Made by a program: the position numbers and the translations under genes. This document shows positions 1-11,535 of a DNA stretch of 64,000 bases, in pieces. Numbering within the stretch: the first letter of the stretch is position 1; every line of letters begins with the position of its first letter. The notes under the pieces were generated by a model that was not told the DNA's origin, searched no databases, and saw nothing but the letters and a program-made list of their open reading frames with translations. Source of the stretch: Cliona cf. orientalis (taxonomy: Eukaryota; Porifera; Demospongiae; Clionaida; Clionaidae); assembly GCA_963930775.1 (NCBI GenBank), contig OZ005699.1:2749501-2813500 (forward strand). The letters run 5' to 3'.

Positions 1-2338
1 TGTACTGAGCTACATGTAGCGGCTTAGATGTCAAACTAAGCTGTCTCTTACATTTATATGAGGATTTACCTACTACTTTGATGCCTTTCTGGAGCTACCC
101 GGGTGAAAAGGACCATGCAAATGCGTGAGCGTTGGTGGGTACAACATGGATATACATACGTGAAATATTGACTGTTCAATGTCTGGTCATGCCCAAACGC
201 GTGGGTACAAGTGGTTCAAAATTAACAACGATGGCATTTCGACGTTGAAGCAGGCTTGTAGCAGGCAATACTCAGGGTTGTTGAAGCTTAGTAGCTGAAG
301 GTTTGAATATGAAGCACTCCTTTCTTAACTTTATTTTCGATTGCACCGGAACTAAATGGTTCAGTGTGGTGCTACGCGTGAAATTTGGCATAAAAATCGT
401 GTATTTTTGATAATAAACAGTGCATGTGCACATTTCTTTTCTCCTGGGTAGAGACAACCACACTGACCGATGGCTACAGTACCAGCAACTCGAGCATGAT
501 TCAGCTATCAGAGCGAAACTGCCAAAAAGAAGTGAAACTAATACCATATTTTTGTTGTTTGAGCCACTGATGTATTCACTGCCACTAAATTTAATAGTAC
601 TTGTCAGTGCTAGCGCTTTCGCTCTGGTAAAATTTCCAGAACCATTCCAACTGCAGGTCTTGGGTGCCTCCCTAATTTAGGGTGCCCTTTGATCTGCTCG
701 TGAATCTTTTGGTTCTAATTGGAGGCACCTTTGCGATTTATAATTATTTTTTAGTGGTGCCTATATTAGAAAGTATATGGTATTCAGATTTGGTATAATA
801 GATAAGTTACCAGGATAGATTCCAGGTCCAGGGTTCGATTCAATATCTCCACACCGCAGTAAGAGAGAAGAGTCAATGAAAGATGTAGCTTGCAATAGAA
901 GGATCAACATCATCAGCACTGCTCTGGGGCGGATATTGTCTACACATTAGCATGATAATTTTATGACATTGGACAGTGCAATACACCCCACTCCATTGTA
1001 TTTAAAGGTATTTTCGCCTTATTTGGCATATTTCACTTAAAGTACAGGTAAAAAGTTACTATTTTCGTTCCATGCTGCCCGTACTTGCCTATGGCGGTAC
1101 ACAAACACATATTCAATCATAGATGTGGAGTCAGAGATCAACTCTCTACCTCGATAGTGATAATTCTTGATGCTTTAATAGAGCTAGTGCAGTACAGCTT
1201 CCGAACTTCAGATTGATCGCGGCATGCTACATGCATACGTGTATACATACCTGGGTGAAGAGCACCACGCAAAAACACGATTAGCAGGAGCATTGGTGGG
1301 TAGCGTAAGCTGCCATATATCGGCATGTACGTAATACCGGCACCGCCCGTGCCAATCATCGGCACCTAGTTTACGACGTATTTTACGGGATTATACGGAC
1401 ATCGCTGAAGCATTTACGGACCTGAAACTTTCAATGGCCATTGCACATCAAGGAAAGTAAACAGGAAGAAAAGGATGATATTACTGGCAAGAAGGCGTGG
1501 CGAAGAAGCTCTATACCAAGTTCGATCAAAATCGGATGAAGTATCTGGCGTCTACAGGGAGAAACAGCTCATGGCGGCTTTACCATGGCCTAGCAAGAGC
1601 TAGAAAGATTATTATTCCGTAATAGTTGCTCTTAAGGTGGAGGCTAATGCCTAGAACACATCCAAGTCCTTCATGAATTTATTGTACTGTTGAAACGGCT
1701 CTAGTATCGATTTTACGTGTAGTATCAACACATTCACGGCTGCCGTTCGAAGACGATGCAAGCGATCGATATGAGAAGAGAGATATAGTGAGAGGACATC
1801 CTGAAGTATCTGGGGATATTTTTTCTATAATTTTCTGGCAAGTAAGGCAGCAGTAAAAGGCTCAAGAAGGCCATGGTGCCAATAAATGGCGCATTCTCCA
1901 TTATGGAAAAGAATAGGCGTGCCGATAATAGGTACCGGTTGCCGATAAATGGTATTGTGATGTCTGCGCATCAGCGCTTATAGCTCATTGATTACTAGGG
2001 CCTACCTCTCTGGATTCTAGCTAATGAAAGCCTACTTCAAGAGCTTTCTTTCGGTGCAAGAACCAAGTTCATACGTCATTCCTGGCGGGAGTTACAAATC
2101 AGGAAAATTTGCATGCCGATAAATGGCGGCTTACGCTACAATGTGGATATCCGTGGAAATACAAAAATTTAATATTGATTGTTCAATGTCCCGTCAAGCC
2201 CAGACATGTGGGTGCAAATGGTTCAAAATTGACGATGGAGTTTCGACAATGAAGTACAAAAAGGCTCGATTTACACTGTGTATGCCTCGTTGAAATACCT
2301 GTGGCCCCAACCCTAACACCAGGGGTCAAAATATATGT
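1..2338. other. Non-coding repeat debris, no supported gene
   Basis: No convincing exon is visible. Three partial copies of one dispersed repeat lie at about 85-255, 1215-1310 and 2135-2255. They share the phrases TGTTCAATGTC and TGGTTCAAAATT and a stretch near GGAGCATTGGTGGGTA. A second short motif, TGCCGATAAATGGC and variants, recurs between about 1870 and 2130. The ORFs here are short and show no domain pattern. Confidence 0.6.
784..850 (+). repeat. tRNA-derived pol III unit (pseudo-tRNA/SINE head)
   Basis: A perfect A box (TGGTATAATAG, 791-801) is followed at tRNA spacing by a near-perfect B box (GGTTCGATTC, from 832). I could not fold a full acceptor stem, so I call this a tRNA-derived repeat or pseudogene and not a working tRNA. 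Confidence 0.45.
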
Positions 2339-2376
2339 GGGGGGGGGGGGGGGGGGGGGGAGGGGAGGGAGGGGGC
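2339..2376. repeat. Poly-G tract with G4 potential
   Basis: An uninterrupted run of about 22 G is followed by four further G-runs separated by single A residues. Similar runs occur at 6748-6778 (G), 2708-2732 (C), 27420-27432 (C), 38361-38377 (C) and 63164-63188 (G). Exact lengths of such runs are unreliable in assemblies. Confidence 0.7.
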
Positions 2377-2417
2377 CTGGTCCAAATTATATAGTTGTGA
2401 CAGACCATGGACAGACT

Positions 2418-2759
2418 TAGTCTCGCGGAGCTAGACCCTTACGCGGGGAGAGAGGGTCTGGTGACTTGCTATACATGGAGTTGTTCTGCTGGAATGTAAT
2501 AATTGGCCATTTACGTGACGTCATGTAAGTTTATATTGTGTGGTGCGCGCTTGCCTATCATTTCAAAGGGGACGTGATGTTTAATGACAAAGCGCGATTA
2601 TTATGGAGGCGTGTGACTATGGTAACACGGTGAAGCTGCAATCTGATTGGTGCTGGTCTGTACAGAGCACCGGAACAACTCCGTGTGTAGCAAGTCACCA
2701 GACCCTTCCCCCCCCCCCCCCCCCCCCCCCCCACGTAAGGGTCTGGCTCCGCGAGCCTA
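2418..2759. mobile_element. Mutator-like TIR element (non-autonomous)
   Basis: Imperfect terminal inverted repeats begin TAGTCTCGCGGAGCTAGACC on the left and match the reverse complement of the right end. Perfect 9 bp direct repeats GGACAGACT flank the element (2409-2417 and 2760-2768). A 9 bp target duplication is characteristic of Mutator-like transposons. There is no transposase ORF. The right half contains a poly-C run. The TIRs resemble those of the outer element at 3351-4070. Confidence 0.75.
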
Positions 2760-2935
2760 GGACAGACTGAGGATTTTAATATGCATGCAAAGTTAATCAC
2801 TTGCCATAGTCAAAACTATTTTGGACTGTCAAAAATCTTGACAGCTGTCGGACACAGCACCTACGGGAGTGTCAGACCCTACACTCAAACTCAGTCCAAC
2901 CTCACTTTCAGGGGAGCGGAAAGAGAGCCTGGATA

Positions 2936-3268
2936 TTAAAACTTACAGCTCTCCCGCCAGACCGACTCACTTTTAATCCGTCTCTGACACTTAATAACGC
3001 ATCCATTAATGCTTTCAATTCCTTGTACAAGTACCACTGCCATCAGCGCGCAGACAGCTTGTAGCACGGCGCTTCCAGAAAGTGCAGCGCAGGGTTGGTA
3101 ATCTTCTGATAATAATGTGCTCGTCTTGAAAGGTCGGCCCAGGGCACACCAGCATAACCCAATGCGAGCCCTCCAATCTTCAACACTCGCAAAGGGCATA
3201 GCTACACACGTGGCTAGATAAAGATCTTGAGCTTGTAGACTAAGCTTGTACAGTATACCGTACTTCAT
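2936..3268 (-). pseudogene. Relic ORF, possible 2A-type leader of a retroelement
   Basis: A 110-codon open frame runs on the minus strand. Its middle reads SVEDWRARIGLCWCALGRP. Downstream comes a hydrophobic stretch, then GIES followed by I-N-G-C. The combination of a WRxRIG block, a hydrophobic run and a GIESNPGP-like end is reminiscent of 2A-bearing leader peptides of some invertebrate retroelements. Here the NPGP end is damaged, so the signal should be inactive. No reverse transcriptase follows. This is inference from pattern only; the alternative is a chance ORF. Confidence 0.3.
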
Positions 3269-3350
3269 CTAATACTACGCATGCCAAAAAAATAATGAAA
3301 AACGTGCGCTTTTCTGGTAAAGGTCGTCAATCGTTCCACGTTATGAGAAT

Positions 3351-4070
3351 TAGTCTCGTCCCCAGACCCCACCCCCAAAAGGAGGAAAGGGTCTGGTATA
3401 TACACATCGAGCGCTTTTGGGGGCGCACCAGAGGAGGTAGGACACGCTTGACCTTTGGCTAATAGTTCACTAATTAAATTGCTATTATAGGCTTTCGTGA
3501 AGATTTTAAGAGAATATCGTTGTGATTTTCGAACTCAGCGCTATTGATTTAATGGGGGAGACCCTCTTAGTTAGCACTATAGAGCAATTTTTAGGTCTTT
3601 GGAATGTCAATTAGCCGCTTTGATTAACATTCCAAGGACCTAAAAATTGCTCTACAGTGCTAACTAAGAGGGGCTCCCCCACTAAATCAATAGCGCTGAG
3701 TTCGAAAATCACAACGATATTCTCCAAAAACCTTCACAAAAGCCTATACTAGCGATTTAATTAGTGAACTATTAGCCAAAGGTCAAGCGTGTCCTACCTC
3801 CTCCTCTGGGGGCGCACAGGATGCAGCATGTCATGTGATCGTCATGACAACGCATCGTATAGGCATGGCAACGCACCTGTGGCTCTCACGTGCAGCAATA
3901 GGCGGCTAGCGCGCGGTGTCATACGATAATCACATGCAAGCCACATGGCGTGAATCTGATTGATGCGACAGAATTCAGACATGCCAAGTCAGCAAGACCC
4001 AAAAAGCGCTCAATGTGTACCAGACCCTTTCCTCCTTTTTGGGGGTGCGGTCTGGGCACGAGACTATAAT
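3351..4070. mobile_element. Outer Mutator-like TIR element
   Basis: The ends are inverted repeats of about 45 bp (left TAGTCTCGTCCCCAGACC; right its diverged complement) containing GGAGGAAAGGGTCTGGTA. Flanks share the direct repeat TATGAGAAT (3342-3350 and 4071-4079), extendable to 10 bp. A second element, 3429-3808, sits inside it. No coding capacity is seen. Confidence 0.65.
3429..3808. mobile_element. Foldback Mutator-like MITE, copy 1
   Basis: Nearly the whole 380 bp is one inverted repeat beginning CAGAGGAGGTAGGACACG and ending in its complement. The arms carry TTCGAACTCAGCGCTATTGA and CTCTTAGTTAGCA. A 9 bp duplication GGGGCGCAC flanks it (3420-3428 and 3809-3817). A sister copy with its own 9 bp duplication lies at 10986-11351. 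It is inserted inside the element at 3351-4070. Confidence 0.85.
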
Positions 4071-5035
4071 TATGAGAATTCGTAAAAATTAATGCTAATT
4101 TATTGCGTTAAATTGGATCATGCGTTGTATTCGATTAACTACGGTAATTCGGGGCGAGTCTGAGCGAGCCCCGAATACACGAGGTACAGGAAGCGGTTTT
4201 ATATGTACGTATATAAACGCAGAAGGTAATGGTCGTCATGCGCATGCGCATACGCCTGCACGGCACCATCGATCTAGACAACTCGAGTGTAGGCAAGGCA
4301 TAAAACTGGAAAGGTAAGGTGAGTGCTGTACCACTCTGGCAAGGCTCAGATCCACGATTAACATCACTGGTAGACACCACTTTCCTGAGGATGAAGATGA
4401 CTGCATGGAGGCTTATCCTCTCAGGGCCTGGCTCCAGGTACTTGGATTCATTGTCATGGCATAATATTACAAGTATAATTATCTCCCCAGTAGCAATTTA
4501 CTTTTCTGTGGTTATGAGGTAATTATAGTGTAATGTATGATGAAACCTGTGGTGTAATCTATGAGGTAATTGCCAGAAAACTCAGGGTCTAACTGGAGCC
4601 TTTCTGGGACATGAAAATCAGTAAATATGTAGAGTATCTTACGCGTGTATCCAGCGAATACATTACAAGCTGAGCGCTACTTTCTCTGAGAAGTACTGTT
4701 GGTTGAACTTCACGTGTTTTCTTGGCTTACGTAATGCCATGGATAAATAAAGCTAGCCTTGCGCTATATATAGCACGCATCACTATCACAAGGGGCTAGC
4801 CCGCGCGTGACTGTAGCAGCGTGACCAACCAGAACTTTGGAAGGAATACTGTGTTGTCGAGTTCGTGTCTGTGATTGAAGCATCGAAACTTGTCGCTATC
4901 AAGGTTGAGAGTCGATCTTAGATGCCATCTCCATGATTTCTGGGGCCAGCATCGATCGATGTGTACGCATTCTATTGACGACCTTTTACCACATGCACCA
5001 TTACACTGTGCAGCTACTGGGGAGATGGTCAAGTG

Positions 5036-5400
5036 TTCATATAAAAACAATTGAATAAAATTGAAGGATGCATGAAGTAGGGATGGCAGTGCCAAAAAAT
5101 ACACAAAGAAGATTTGTAGGGATAACGTATCACACCCTCTATACATCCCTACGCTTGCTTTTCTCGATAATTAATAATATCATACACTTCTGATTCAGTA
5201 TGTAAAGTATTGCTATCCGTGGGTTTACGATATTGATTTCCATTCCTGCATGTGCCCCATATAATATTATAATAACATTATGTGTGTGCACGGCTACTCA
5301 AAAAGCAAGCGTAGGGATATATAGAGGGTGTGATACGCTATCTGTATTTTTTGGCCCTACTTCATCCTTCAATTTTATTCAATTGTTTTTATACTTGTTA
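5036..5400. repeat. Inverted pair of the GGGATG/TTGAAGGATGAAG repeat
   Basis: The segment 5036-5160 and the inverted segment 5296-5400 match. Each carries AAGCAAGCGTAGGGAT at the inner side and an AATTGAATAAAATTGAAGG end. The same family recurs at 16410-17775, 23463-23610, 55886-57258 and 63484-63930. Confidence 0.7.
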
Positions 5401-5924
5401 CCGTTCTTTTTTTAGAGCCCTTGGGGTAGCTCATGATTGTCATTAATTTCATCAATGCCACCTAGCTGACTAATTTCATGGGGACAGACGCCGGGCATGA
5501 AACTCTATATACACTCTACATGGTGACCTGATATTCTGGTTTGCATATTCATTGTTATTTATAAATGCTTATATGGAGTATCCGTGCCATCCCTACTTAT
5601 AGAGTCTACCGACTCTATGATAGACTACTAAATAGGTGATCAACATTATTGGACTATAGCTACTATACTAGCAATCTGTGATACTTTCACTGTCGTGGTA
5701 GCTTCTCAGGCCTAGCTATTGGGGTACCAACCCCATGTGTGCATGCATGCCTGTGTGCTTTCAAAGAAATCTTGTGATTTTCGCGAAGGCTCACCCCGCA
5801 CAGATGATTTTGATCACCACTAGTAATATTATATCGCGTATTGCATATAATAATTATGCATATCGCATATCGGGAATCGGAACTGGATAAAAATTAATTT
5901 TTGATTCGCGTGATAACAGGCCAA

Positions 5925-6440
5925 ATAGATCCAATTAAGCGTACTGGAACAAAATCTGTTTATTTTCCAAAAACTCCGCCTCCGCCTATTGCCAAAGCTA
6001 TATAGCAGCAGCAACAACTGTCACGCTTATTAATACTCATGAAATATAAGTTACCATTCATACCACTTGAGTTGGTGAGACTAAGAAAGGGTGTTGCTTG
6101 CAAAGCTAGGTGTCATAGGGTAGTCTTTGCCAGTGGAGAACTATTGAAACTAGAATCAGGTTGTGGTGGTCATAGCAACCCAGAGCAGTTATGATGATGT
6201 GTTTACTAAACACCAGATGCTGACATTTGCATGCATACTAGATGTATATACAAAGCTGCATCATCAGGCAGGGTACAACAGTTATTGCAATGCCAATTTT
6301 TAAGGGGTAAGATCTCTGACAATGTCCTTATAGTATACTACATGTAGATTAAAGTTGATATCGTGTGTTTGAACATCCTTTTTGCTTCCAAAGTTGTAGG
6401 GCACCCCCAAATATGAACTGATAGTAGTAGTGTAGCTACT
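5925..6440 (+). repeat. Dispersed duplicated segment, copy 1
   Basis: The segment from CCAATTAAGCGTAC through AACACCAGATGC to GGGCACCCCCAAATATGAAC recurs colinearly at 30428-31375. The second copy is interrupted by several hundred bases of other sequence. It abuts the CSTF3 relic here but not at the other locus, so it is a repeat and not part of that gene. Confidence 0.7.
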
Positions 6441-6534
6441 GTAGCTGTATCCTTAAGAATAACAATCTACTTCCAGGACATACCCTCATTGCTCTAATTC
6501 TAACTATCTCTCTCCTTCTCTTTCTCTCTTGCAG

Positions 6535-8426
6535 TGAAATCTGGGAGAAATTTGTTGAGTTTGAGTCGAGTGTTGGTGCCCTAGTGTCTCTGATCAAGGT
6601 GGAGAGAAGAAGAGCGGCTACTGTGAAGAACGAGGTACTATAATGAACACTAGATCCTCCCCCCTTCCCCCGAAGAAAATTATCCATTAAGTTTTTGTCA
6701 ATAGACATGGAGCGTTACAGTTTGTAATTACATATACCATTTTTTAGATTTTTGGGGGGGGGGGGGGGGGGGGGGGGGTAGGGGGGGAATTGGGGATGAT
6801 CTTATAGGGGGGATATCTCACAGTCTACCCCCATCCTTCTAAACTAAACACTGAAATTTTAATTGATCTTAAATTGACTCTTTCCTCCAGGAGGCTCACT
6901 CCAAGGACACAGTGATGCTGGTGGACTGATACAAGTACCTTGACCTCTTGCCATGCTTCGACGTTGAACTAAAGCTGATGGGACACCCTGTATGTTAATT
7001 TAGAGGGAGGGGATTCCCCACCCCTTGAGATTGAGTTCCCCTCCCTAGCAAGTGTATGTAGAGCTGAAGTAATGGAATATATCTGATTTCTCCTTGCCAA
7101 AGAATATCCTGTTGTAGTATTGAATCCTGTAATATCTGTAGTAATAGGAACTGTGCATAGAAGTTAATTGAAAGTTAAACTACTCCTGGAGTAGGTCATG
7201 GGTCTATACTATAGATTCTGGTTAATTTCAAGAATTATTTCCACTTTGATTCATTTTAAATGGTTTCTGTTCTAGGCATACACCAAATCTCAGGCGAGTG
7301 TCTCTGATAAGTCAGTGTCTGGTCGTCAGCGAGATAGAGGAGGTGGAGGGGCGGGCCAGCCGTCTAGTCTGGTGCTGGAGCTACGGGAGGCAACCATCGT
7401 CAGACCAGACCTGAAGCAGATGACTCCATTCAAGCCCAGCACGAGCAGCGGAATCGGAATGAATGCAGTTCGCGGAGGCCGGTTCCCGATTCCAGCAGCT
7501 GTCTCCTTGCTTCTGTCAAGACTGCCCCCACCTGAGTGCTTCCATGTAAGGGTGTACATTGTGTCATAGTGTTCTCTGGTACCAAATTTGATATGAGTAG
7601 AAAATCATTAGGTTTGATGATCACATAAAATACACCGTTAGGCCAGACCAATTAAATAAGTTGTTGCACGGATTCGCTCGCTCCAATTTTTGGGCAAACA
7701 GAAAAAAAAATTAATTAAGTTGGGTGGAGCTTATGTACAGTAGAGTGGTTTTTGTATTCTATCTTGATTTCTTGTTCCTAGATAATCACATTGGTCTATC
7801 TTAATTATATTATGGTCTATAACCACACCCCAATTAATTGCTTTATTTATTTATTTTTTTTTTGATCGTTCGGTCCAATTTTTACCTCACAATATCCGAG
7901 CAACAACAAATTAAATTGGTCTGGCCTTATGTTGGTAATTGGCTTAGCACTGCAACAACATGCTACTGATAATATTATAATAATTAGTGTCATGTGTATT
8001 ATAATCTTGGAGTCTCTAAGTTCATCATTCCCCTCTCCTTTCCTGTTTGCTTTCCTCTTCCCTAGTCTATCTCAAGAGTAATCCAAAATCAAAAGGGCCG
8101 GCCTTAAACTAATAAAGGAGGTTTTGAGTATTTCTCGTTCAGCTCAAAGGTAACTAGCCTGAGAGCTTAAATTATTGTCATCTTTTTTCTTGTTCAGGGT
8201 CCGTTTGTCCAGCTGAATGAACTAATGCAGCTGCTGGAGTCCAACAAGATTCCTGACACTCCCTCAGGGGATGCTGCCGGGGCCCGGGGGGAACGAGGGA
8301 GGGAAGGCGGCGAAACGAAAGAGGGGAGAGGGAGGGGCCGAGAGTGACGAGGAGACGGCCAATGGGGTAAACCCTCCAATCAATGACATTTATCGTGCTT
8401 GACAACAGAAGCGAGTCCACACCTAG
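6535..8426 (+). pseudogene. CSTF3: CSTF3 (CstF-77) 3'-end pseudogene, four exons
   Basis: CSTF3 is the 77 kDa scaffold of the nuclear cleavage stimulation factor acting in mRNA 3'-end processing. Four exons match its C-terminal third: 6535-6634 (EIWEKFVEFES), 6891-6989 (LVD, stop, YKYLDLLPC), 7276-7545 (LKQMTPFKP and RLPPPECFH) and 8198-8426 (GPFVQLNELMQLL, then NDIYRA, stop, QQKR). All junctions are GT-AG and in phase 0. Disabling changes: TGA at 6927-6929 and TGA at 8400-8402 replace family arginines (CGA to TGA, CpG-type transitions), and exon 4 needs a +1 shift within 8280-8304 to reach the conserved tail. The HAT-repeat exons that should precede are absent. Retained introns mean DNA duplication, not retroposition. 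Assembly error is a possible alternative for single changes but not for all of them together. Confidence 0.85.
7641..7926. mobile_element. PIF/Harbinger-like MITE in CSTF3 intron
   Basis: Terminal inverted repeats GGCCAGACCAATT...AATTGGTCTGGCC are flanked by the trinucleotide TTA on both sides (7638-7640 and 7927-7929). A TTA duplication is the PIF/Harbinger hallmark. The interior is AT-rich and non-coding. It lies in the third intron of the CSTF3 relic. Confidence 0.75.
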
Positions 8427-8429
8427 CAA

Positions 8430-10155
8430 TCACTGGCAAACTCTCAAATCATCTGTTTTTCTCCTGGCTGCAATGATTATCACACTCTATGCTATTCTCA
8501 TGTACATTATTCTCATCTACATGTGTTTACTCTACTCTCTCCATAATAATAATTATTATAATATTAATTTTGTACACCATAAACATTAAAAATAATTTTA
8601 GTCAATAATAATAATTAATTATTAATTTTAACATTGAATGGATCTGAACTAACAGACAAGGTATTATTATTATGTGAGGTCACTATCATCACAATCCATT
8701 AATCCTAGGTCATTCATCTTGATCATGACTCGGACTTGAGATATATGGCTACCAGAACATTAATAAGTAATAAGTGTAGCTCTTTCATGAATAACCTATA
8801 ATTTATTATATGAATATGGATGTGGATGTCCCATTCGCTAAAGTAGTAACCATGCATCTATAATTTCTCTTTCCTCCACATTTTTTTTACTTACTGCAGT
8901 AACGTGCACACACTCCAGTCATGCACCCTTTACCTACTCACCTATAATAATATATCAAGATCTTGTAGAATAATGACTACCGGTATCATTATAAGCTCCT
9001 CATGAATTATGAGTGGTTAATAACAAAAAAAATTAGTGAAGTAAACAATCATAACCATGCACAAAAATTAATACCATCATACATGTAGGAAGTTTGGGAC
9101 ACTAATAATAATTATAATTTCTTGCCCGTGCTGTTAATGTTACGTACAAACGGGGTATTAATACCTCATGTTACTTAATGCTCACAACTGTCAACAGCCA
9201 CACCATGGCTTATTAACTTTTTGACTCCAGCCTGGATAAGCCCTTACCAAGAAGTATGTAAGCTACTCATGATCAGTGGCTTGATAAGCCCATAGTTGTG
9301 GTGAAATAATTGTACTGTTGGCCTAGAGTAAGAGCTGAGGGCAAGAAGTCACAAGAAATAATTATTATTATAAAATAAATGGGGTGAGCCATCTAGAAAT
9401 ATAAACAAAAAATTTATTTAGGACATGTGGCCAGCATATCCACGGAAAAAAACCTCTCCAAAAAACCTCATGTTTAGAGGAAAAAATAGGAGAGGAAAAA
9501 ACCAACTGAAAATACACCCCAGAACAAAAATTAATAGTCATGACAATAATAATAATAATAATTATTAGCTCTCAGTATCTCTCCTATAATATTGCTCTTC
9601 TCAGCTAGTGGAATAGTTGCACCCACCATCGCTCACATCCATGGACCATGGCCGTGCATGAAAAATGAAAGGGATAAGGATTCAAACAGTGCAAATAAAA
9701 TGGTCCTAGCTAAACTCCCTTATAGCAGTTTCTTCCACGTCATGTTCACAAACATGGACAAAAATCAACTTAATAAATAATTATTAGCTTTATGATTGTT
9801 AATGCTTGGCGCGCATGTGCACGAGGGTTACGGTAGTCTTATTTGTTTGTTTGTCTATCTGTTTGTTACCAGTCTACTGCCTGCGTAAGATATTTATGCA
9901 ACAAAATAAACGTAATAGTTAATTTTGTGCCGAACTCCAAAGGTTTTCAACTAAGGGATTTCGCTAAAAAGCTCTTTTTCTCACGAGTTAGCTATAGCTC
10001 TATAGAAAAGAGTGCCTTGGGTAACCCATACAATTAAGCAAGCAATGCGTAAAAACTATAGGGGAGCCTTATTCCGTAAAACCAAGTGCTAGGTTGTTCT
10101 GCTGATTATCAGTTGTATAAGCACCATAGGAATCGAGTGTTATTTATGCTTCGAG
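8430..10155. other. AT-rich intergenic stretch
   Basis: There are many AATAATAATT runs and no convincing exon or TIR element. A fragment of the GCGCATGCGC...GAGGGTTACGGTAGTC repeat lies near 9810-9850. The ORFs at 9592 and 9843 show no domain features. Confidence 0.6.
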
Positions 10156-10858
10156 ATAGTAGGCAATCTTTCTTTAACAATCTTGACACTGCCCGACACT
10201 GCCAACTCGAAAGAATTTTGGAAGGCTGTCAGGAAGCTGGGCACAATTAAGCAAAAATTCTGCCATTCCTTCCATCTCTAATGGTAGCACACTTGCTGAG
10301 TCAAATCAAGATAAGGCTGTCATGCTGAATAATTTCTTTTATTCCTGCTTCAGTCATAGCTGTCCACCTCTCAGCAATAGGCTATTACCTGCTCAGTATT
10401 TCAGCCTACTAAAACCGATCTTGACCCATCAAACTTCCCAGTGCATCTTCAATGTGACTCTGATTGTGTTGCTGATATGCTTTTCTCTCTTGACCTCTCC
10501 AAGTCTTCCGGTCCTGATGGGATTTCTCCATGAATGTTAAGATCCACTGCATATACATAATAATAGTATTGCACCTAGCCTTGCCAAGTTGTTTAACTCC
10601 TCCCTGGCTGAAGGAGTGTTCCCTCAAGACTGGAAACTTGCCAGAGTAGTCCCCATGCCTAAGAATGACAATCTCAAGAATTCTGTGTCAGGTTACCGGC
10701 CAATATTTACTCCCTCAACTGTTAGCTAGTAAGTTGTTGGAGCAGCATATCAAAAATTTAATCCTAGATCATATCTGTAATACTTACCCTGTCTCTGATC
10801 ATCAGTGGGGTTTTATGCACCATCGCTCGTCCATCTCTGCCCTAATCTTGGTCATCTA

Positions 10859-11535
10859 CAGGGGCGTATCCAGGATTTGAGGGAGGTGCTGAGCCAAATG
10901 TGCACAAAGCACACGCACAAAATCTTTAGCCACGCCCCTCACTAACGCGTTCTTGATGACAAATAAGGCCATTTTAGGCCTAGTACAGAGGAGGTAGGAC
11001 AGGCTTGACCTTTGGCTAATAGTTCACTAATTAAATCGCTAGTAGAGGCTTTCGTGAAGATTTTTAGAGGATATCGTTGCGATTTTCGAACTCAGCGCTA
11101 TTGATTTAGTAGGGGAGCCCCTCTTAGTTAGCAGTGTAGAGCAATTTTTACGCCTTTGGAATGTTAATCAAAGCGGCTAATTAACATTCCAAAGACCCAA
11201 AAATCGCTCTACAGTGCTAACTAAGAGGGGCTCCCACACTAAATCAATAGCGCTGAGTTCGAAAATCGCAACGATATCCTTTACGAAAGCCTCTCTAGCG
11301 ATTTAATTAGTGAAATATTAGCCAAAGGTCAAGCCTGTCCTACTTCCTCTGGGCCTAGTAATGACGAGAAACTGCTGTTTAGAGCGAGTCCAGTAAGTAT
11401 ATTGTTGGTCTTAGCTACTATAGCTAATTGTTGCTTATCAGTAATAATAGTTGTCACACGGCTACTAAGTTGGCTGCTGTGCCAGACCGTAGGGGGGTGC
11501 TCGAGCCCCCTGACTCCCTGCTGGACACGCCCCTG
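10859..11535. mobile_element. hAT-like element inserted in the LINE
   Basis: The ends are CAGGGGCGTATCCAG and its complement CTGGACACGCCCCTG. The direct repeat ATCTA flanks it (10854-10858 and 11536-11540). CAGGG-type ends and a 5 bp duplication suggest a hAT-type or related superfamily. The interior is non-coding and is itself interrupted by the Mutator-like element at 10986-11351. Confidence 0.7.
10986..11351. mobile_element. Foldback Mutator-like MITE, copy 2
   Basis: It has the same foldback structure and sequence as 3429-3808, starting CAGAGGAGGTAGGACAGG. A perfect 9 bp duplication GGCCTAGTA flanks it (10977-10985 and 11352-11360). It is the innermost of three nested elements. Confidence 0.88.

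Noticed and set aside
6927..6929. In-frame TGA in the CSTF3 exon as a possible selenocysteine or recoded codon
   Set aside because: A second TGA and a frameshift occur in the same fragment and the family residue is Arg; pseudogenisation explains all three.
8178..8429. Minus-strand ORFs over the last CSTF3 exon
   Set aside because: Shadows of the plus-strand exon.
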